From: an uncultured Opitutia bacterium
GTDB taxonomy: Bacteria; Verrucomicrobiota; Verrucomicrobiia; Opitutales; Opitutaceae
Direction: 5' to 3'
DNA length: 52,181 nt
NCBI GenBank assembly: GCA_903827245.1
Contig: CAIKHO010000073.1
Coordinates: 1-52,181 of the forward strand
Made by a program: the position numbers and the translations under genes. The notes beneath the pieces were generated by a model. The model made no database searches. It was not told the DNA's origin and worked only from the letters and a program-made list of their open reading frames with translations. This document shows positions 48,850 through 52,181 of this stretch, in pieces (position 1 is the first letter of the stretch; each line of letters begins with the position of its first letter).

Positions 48850-51087
48850 ATGGCAAACCCCAAGCCTTCCCTCTCCGGGCGGTCCTATGTCCCGTGGTTC
48901 TTCGAGGTCGTGGTGTCCTTGGTGGCCGGGGTGATGTACCGGGTGCGTTCCCGGGGTGCGGAAAATATCCCGGCATCCGGCGGCGCGCTGCTCATAGCCA
49001 ACCATCTCTCCTATGTCGACGTCGTGGTGCTGCAGCTCGCCTGCCCGCGGCCGATCCGCTACGTCGGCTACCAGGGCCTGCAGGCCCACTCGCTCTTCGA
49101 CCGCGTGTTCGAGCTGAGCGGCGTCATCCCCATCTCGGCGGTGCATCCGACCGAGGGCATGCGGACCGCGATCAAGGCCCTGCAGGCCGGCGAGGTGGTG
49201 TGCATTTTTCCCGAGGGTGGGATCTCGCGCACGGGCCAGTTGATGGAGATGCGCAAGGGTTTCGAGGTGATGGCGCGGCGCGCCCGCGTGCCGGTGGTGC
49301 CGGCGTTCATCGACGGACTCTGGGGCTCGGTCTTCTCCTTTGCCGGCAACAAATACCTCTGGAAGTCGCCCCGGCTCATGCCGACCCCGGTGTTTATCGC
49401 CTTTGGCCGGCCGCTGGCACCCGACCAGGCCGACGGCCCGGCGGCGCGGCGCGCCCTGATGGACTTGGGCGCCGAGGCATTTGAGGAGCGGCCCGTGCTG
49501 CGCCGGCATCTGGGCCGCGAGGCCGCGAGGGCGCTGGCCAAGCGCCCCGGCCACGTTGAAATCGTCGACCGCACTGCGGGCCGGCGAGAGGTGACGGCCG
49601 CGCAGCTGCTGGCCGCGGCCGCCGTTCTCTCCCTCCGGCTGCGCGCCACGGCGGCGGAAAAACGCATCGGCATTGTCCTGCCGCCCGGGGCCGGCGCGGC
49701 GATCGCCAATCTCGCGGTGGCGTGTGCGGACAAGGTGCCGGTCAACCTCAATTTCACCGCCGGCCGCGCCTCGCTCGAGTCCAGCCTGCGGCTCGCCGGC
49801 ATCACCACGGTCATCACGGCCGATGCGCTCCGGGCGAAGGTGCCGGATTTCCCCTGGCCCGAGGACACGCGCGACCTGCGGGCCGAGCTGGCCGCCGCCG
49901 GAGGCAAACGCGCCATCCTGCCGTGGCTGGTGGCGGCTTGGGTCCTGCCCAACCAGTGGATTCCCTCCCTGCTCGGCCTGCCGCGGGTGGGCGATCGCGA
50001 GGAGGCGGCGCTGCTCTTCACCAGCGGCAGTTCGGGCGAACCGAAGGGCGTCGTACTGACGCATCGCAACCTGCTCGCCAACTGCGCGCAAATCTCGTCG
50101 CTCTCGATCTTGCCCCGCAACGCCACGATGCTCGGCTGCCTGCCGATTTTTCACAGTTTCGGTTTCACCGTCACGCTCTGGTACCCGATCCTGCGCGGCT
50201 GCCGGGTGGTCACGGTGCCCAGCCCGCTCGAGACCCGCAAAATCGCCGAGGCGATCCGCGACGAACAGGCGACGGTCCTGGTGGGCGCGCCGACCTTTGT
50301 CCGCCCGTTCCTGAAGAAGGCCTCGTCGGCCGAGCTGCGCTCACTGGACCTCGTGGTCACCGGCGCGGAGAAATTGTCCGCGGACCTTTACGAAGGATTC
50401 CGGCAGCGGTTCCACATCGAGATCCTGCAGGGCTACGGCCTCACGGAAACCACCCCGGTGAGCAATATCAACCAGCCCGACCCGCCGACGGTCACCGACA
50501 CCGCGGAGTTCCAGGCCGGCAAGCGCACGGGCTCGGTCGGCCGCCTCCTGCCCGGCATGACGGCCCGGATCGTCGATCCCGACACCGGGGTGGAACTGCC
50601 GCTGACCGCCACCGGCATGCTGTGGCTGCGCGGCGCGAACATTTTCGGCGGCTATCTCAAGGACGCGGAAAAGACCGGGCAGGCCCTGCGCGACGGCTGG
50701 TTCGTCACCGGCGACCTCGGGCGCTTCGACGACGACGGCTTCCTGTATATCGAGGGCCGCCTCTCGCGCTTCTCCAAGATCGGCGGCGAAATGGTGCCGC
50801 ACGGCACGGTGGAGCAAAAAATCCTCGAGGTCCTTGGCTGGGAGCAGGTCGACAGCCCGCTGCTCGCGGTCGTCGGCATCCCCGACGCCGCCAAGGGCGA
50901 GGCGCTGGTGCTCCTGGCCAGCCGGGAAATCACCGCGGAGACGCTCCGCGAAAAACTCGCTGCCGCCGGACTGCCCAACCTGTGGATTCCAAAGATCGTG
51001 CGCCAGGTGGACCGCATCCCCCAACTCGGCAGCGGCAAGATCGACCTGAAAGGCTGCCGGCAGGTGGCGCTGGAAGTAATGCGTTGA
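48850..51087 (+). CDS. Bifunctional acyltransferase / acyl-ACP(CoA) synthetase (Aas-like)
   Basis: 745 residues in two domains. Residues about 15-210 are a PlsC-type 1-acylglycerophosphate acyltransferase with N51H52LSYVD57 (HX4D) and F120PEGG124. Residues about 230-745 are an AMP-forming adenylating enzyme: LLFTSGSSGEPKGVVLTHRN, LQGYGLTETTPV, GWFVTGDLGRFDDDGFLYIEGR and the C-terminal IPQLGSGKIDLKG. This is the arrangement of E. coli Aas, which re-acylates lysophospholipids with free fatty acids at the inner membrane. There is no MFS domain between them, unlike the Aas-LplT fusions. It is alone between two repeat-filled gaps. Confidence 0.92.
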   Translation: MANPKPSLSGRSYVPWFFEVVVSLVAGVMYRVRSRGAENIPASGGALLIANHLSYVDVVVLQLACPRPIRYVGYQGLQAHSLFDRVFELSGVIPISAVHPTEGMRTAIKALQAGEVVCIFPEGGISRTGQLMEMRKGFEVMARRARVPVVPAFIDGLWGSVFSFAGNKYLWKSPRLMPTPVFIAFGRPLAPDQADGPAARRALMDLGAEAFEERPVLRRHLGREAARALAKRPGHVEIVDRTAGRREVTAAQLLAAAAVLSLRLRATAAEKRIGIVLPPGAGAAIANLAVACADKVPVNLNFTAGRASLESSLRLAGITTVITADALRAKVPDFPWPEDTRDLRAELAAAGGKRAILPWLVAAWVLPNQWIPSLLGLPRVGDREEAALLFTSGSSGEPKGVVLTHRNLLANCAQISSLSILPRNATMLGCLPIFHSFGFTVTLWYPILRGCRVVTVPSPLETRKIAEAIRDEQATVLVGAPTFVRPFLKKASSAELRSLDLVVTGAEKLSADLYEGFRQRFHIEILQGYGLTETTPVSNINQPDPPTVTDTAEFQAGKRTGSVGRLLPGMTARIVDPDTGVELPLTATGMLWLRGANIFGGYLKDAEKTGQALRDGWFVTGDLGRFDDDGFLYIEGRLSRFSKIGGEMVPHGTVEQKILEVLGWEQVDSPLLAVVGIPDAAKGEALVLLASREITAETLREKLAAAGLPNLWIPKIVRQVDRIPQLGSGKIDLKGCRQVALEVMR

Positions 51088-51180
51088 CCGTATCTGGCCG
51101 CTGCCTGCCTTCATGAATCCAAGCCCCTATAGGAGCGGCTTTATGCGCGATGATTACGTTGTAATCGCCTGACACCTTTC

Positions 51181-51252
51181 GGCCCCCTTTGGACCATCCT
51201 TGCACCATCTTTGGGCCATCCTGGAACGATCCTTGGGCCATCTACCATCCAT
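51181..51252. repeat. Tandem CCATCCTTGG-type degenerate repeat
   Basis: Five or six degenerate copies of a roughly 13-nt word (GGACCATCCTT, GCACCATCTTT, GGGCCATCC, GGAACGATCCTT, GGGCCATCTACC) lie in the 435-bp gap 51088-51522. Upstream, 51127-51150 reads CCCCTATAGGAGCGGCTTTA and resembles the GGAGCGGCTT core of REP-type repeats. The GC content drops to the right. Confidence 0.6.
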
Positions 51253-51419
51253 AGACCCGGTGCCGGCCTCTGGCCACCCCAGACCGGAAAGCTGACAGGC
51301 GCATCAGGCTGCCATGAGTGTGGCTTTCGGCTGTGGCCTTTGTCGGGCAATGCAGGGTCGTTCATCTACCCTGTATAAACGGAACGATTCCCGCCGATCT
51401 TTGAGACAAATAGAGACCT

Positions 51420-51503
51420 ATGAAATCTCCAGCATTGCTGGCCAAGGCCGATTCACGTGCTATCAAATCCGTAAAAAGCCACACTCGTGGCGTGTCATAC
51501 TAA
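51420..51503 (+). CDS. Possible 27-residue small ORF left of the cassette
   Basis: ATG to TAA encodes MKSPALLAKADSRAIKSVKS plus seven residues, basic and soluble-looking. It ends 5 bp before the cassette's left boundary G51508. No convincing ribosome-binding site is present (GAGAC 4 bp before). It could be a peptide gene, the remnant of a disrupted gene, or chance. The protein was read directly from the bases. Confidence 0.25.
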   Translation: MKSPALLAKADSRAIKSVKSHTRGVSY

Positions 51504-51522
51504 TACTGTTAGCCGGAAAAAG

Positions 51523-51966
51523 ATGCCCTCCACCATAGACGCCTCGGTTTTCGAGCAGCTTGGCAGAACAATCTTCCATGCGCAGATACTGGAAAAAACC
51601 CTAGTTAGCGAGAATCTAGCTCTGGATCCGCACGCCGAAAAGCTAGACCCTGCAGCGGTCGCCGCTCTGGACGAAAAGTTGCAGAAGAAAAATCTTAGTC
51701 AGCTTCTAACCGAGTGGCAGAGTAAAGTTCCGTCGAACAAGAGCTTGTTTGAGTATCTGAGCGACGTGAGAGAAGACAGGAATCTTCTGGCTCATCGTCT
51801 ATTTCGAGATGCCAGGTTCAAGACCTCGGCGGACTACCTCAAAGAGATTGCTAGGATCAGTGGCCGATTGCGCACGGCCCAATACCTCATTTACGGCCAC
51901 AATCCCGCCATGACCGCTCAGTTGGATGAAGAATGGGGAATCACAGAAGAAGACCGGAAAGGCTAA
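51523..51966 (+). CDS. Cassette-borne protein of unknown function, possible HEPN-like
   Basis: 147 residues, predicted mostly helical, with no signal peptide and no membrane segment. I do not recognise the family. Near residue 86 it reads DRNLLAHRLF: R86-N-L-L-A-H91 fits the RX4-6H pattern of HEPN-domain ribonucleases, with hydrophobic residues around it as usual. Upstream lies a long helical region (FHAQILEKTLVSENLAL). The C-terminus is acidic. Codon use and base composition differ from the neighbours. ATG 51523 was chosen because it sits just inside the cassette boundary; ATG 51487 would cross it. Many cassettes carry toxins or defence genes, but function here is a guess. Confidence 0.65.
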   Translation: MPSTIDASVFEQLGRTIFHAQILEKTLVSENLALDPHAEKLDPAAVAALDEKLQKKNLSQLLTEWQSKVPSNKSLFEYLSDVREDRNLLAHRLFRDARFKTSADYLKEIARISGRLRTAQYLIYGHNPAMTAQLDEEWGITEEDRKG

Positions 51967-52051
51967 CCAGGCGCCCGAGCCAACGCGCGGGACCGGCCAG
52001 TTTTGTTGTTCAATCTCGCTGGCCGCGTGTGGCTCAGCTTAAACGTTGATC
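51961..52051 (+). other. attC-like recombination site
   Basis: 91 bp. The R'' box is GGCTAAC (51961-51967) and the R' box GTTGATC (52045-52051). Between them the arms fold back: GCCCGAGCC pairs with GGCTCAGC with one extra base and one mismatch, ACGCG pairs with CGCGTG, and GGCCAG (51995-52000) pairs with CTGGCC (52019-52024). The apical loop is 18 nt. Imperfect pairing with an unpaired base and a variable terminal loop are hallmarks of attC sites read by IntI as a single-stranded hairpin. Confidence 0.6.
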
Positions 52052-52086
52052 TAGCTGCGTGTGAGCAAGCGGAAAAATAAAGTGTT

Positions 52087-52142
52087 TGTCCGCGGCGGGA
52101 GTGCGGCGGATTGAGTTCCAGCCGCGGAGGCGGCAACGGACA
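52087..52142. repeat. GC-rich imperfect palindrome at the right edge
   Basis: TGTCCG (52087-52092) is answered by CGGACA (52137-52142), with an inner GCGGC/GCCGC stem. It lies right of the attC-like site. I see no open reading frame starting in 52052-52181, so what follows the cassette is not evidently a second cassette gene. Confidence 0.45.
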
Positions 52143-52181
52143 GGGACCGGGCCTGATTACGAGTAACGCGTGCGTGAGTGC

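Larger units (their letters stand above)
51508..52051 (+). mobile_element. Putative integron gene cassette (single) with attC-like site
   Basis: The left junction is G51508^TTAGCC and the right junction G52045^TTGATC, giving a cassette of 537 bp (51509-52045). It holds one ORF with little leader sequence, and that ORF's stop codon lies within the R'' box GGCTAAC, as is common for integron cassettes. The left-end TTAGCC is exactly complementary to this R'' box, as expected when a circular cassette is opened at its own attC. GC content is visibly lower than in surrounding genes. No integrase gene is seen in the window. The left flank shows no second attC, so it is either a first cassette next to attI or a lone insertion. 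Confidence 0.6.

Noticed and set aside
51400-51508. A second attC site immediately left of the cassette
   Set aside because: Only a 5-bp GCCAC/GTGGC stem is present and no R'' box at a suitable distance, so the left side is better explained as attI-like or an ordinary target.

Overview
The window is a GC-rich bacterial chromosome segment of about 52 kb. I infer a verrucomicrobial relative of the Opitutaceae. The reasons are a PEP-CTERM protein built of autotransporter-type beta-strand repeats, an Ig-domain surface protein, many weak or absent Shine-Dalgarno sequences, and gaps packed with several families of long-armed palindromic repeats. No 16S gene is present, so the assignment is an inference. 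No rRNA, tRNA or CRISPR array was found.

Layout. (1) 1-1140, minus: 5' part of an Ig-like secreted protein running off the left edge. (2) 1523-7529, plus: a translationally coupled redox module of pyruvate:ferredoxin oxidoreductase, a dihydroorotate-dehydrogenase-like flavoprotein and a GltD/PreT-like oxidoreductase. (3) 7681-19925, minus: a complex I operon in the order nuoA-B-C-D-I-H-J-K-L-M-M-N, almost every junction a 4-bp ATGA/GTGA overlap. It has two NuoM paralogues and no nuoE, nuoF or nuoG. (4) 20267-24676: an SDR oxidoreductase, then a tetR-emrB-emrA drug-efflux operon with a palindromic operator. (5) 25056-30948: recN, a DUF2164 protein, a HAD phosphatase and the 5-oxoprolinase genes pxpB-pxpC-pxpA. 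(6) 31204-33240, minus: the PEP-CTERM beta-strand-repeat protein. (7) 33642-38459: ychF divergent from rpsP-trmD-rplS, then transketolase. (8) 38725-48236: marR, a tripartite RND efflux system and a large AsmA-like envelope protein. (9) 48850-51087: an Aas-like acyltransferase/acyl-activating fusion. (10) 51508-52051: a lower-GC stretch with the structure of one integron gene cassette, a 147-residue protein of unknown function followed directly by an attC-like site.

How it fits together. The PFOR module makes reduced ferredoxin. The adjacent complex I lacks the NADH-input module at this locus, which makes ferredoxin or another donor a reasonable hypothesis unless nuoEFG lie elsewhere. The extra NuoM and an enlarged NuoL lateral helix match the description of complex I variants with an additional antiporter-like subunit. 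Two independent efflux systems, each with its own local repressor and candidate operator, plus envelope lipid and AsmA functions, suggest considerable investment in the cell envelope. The most noteworthy signals are the solitary gene cassette at the right end and the unusual complex I.
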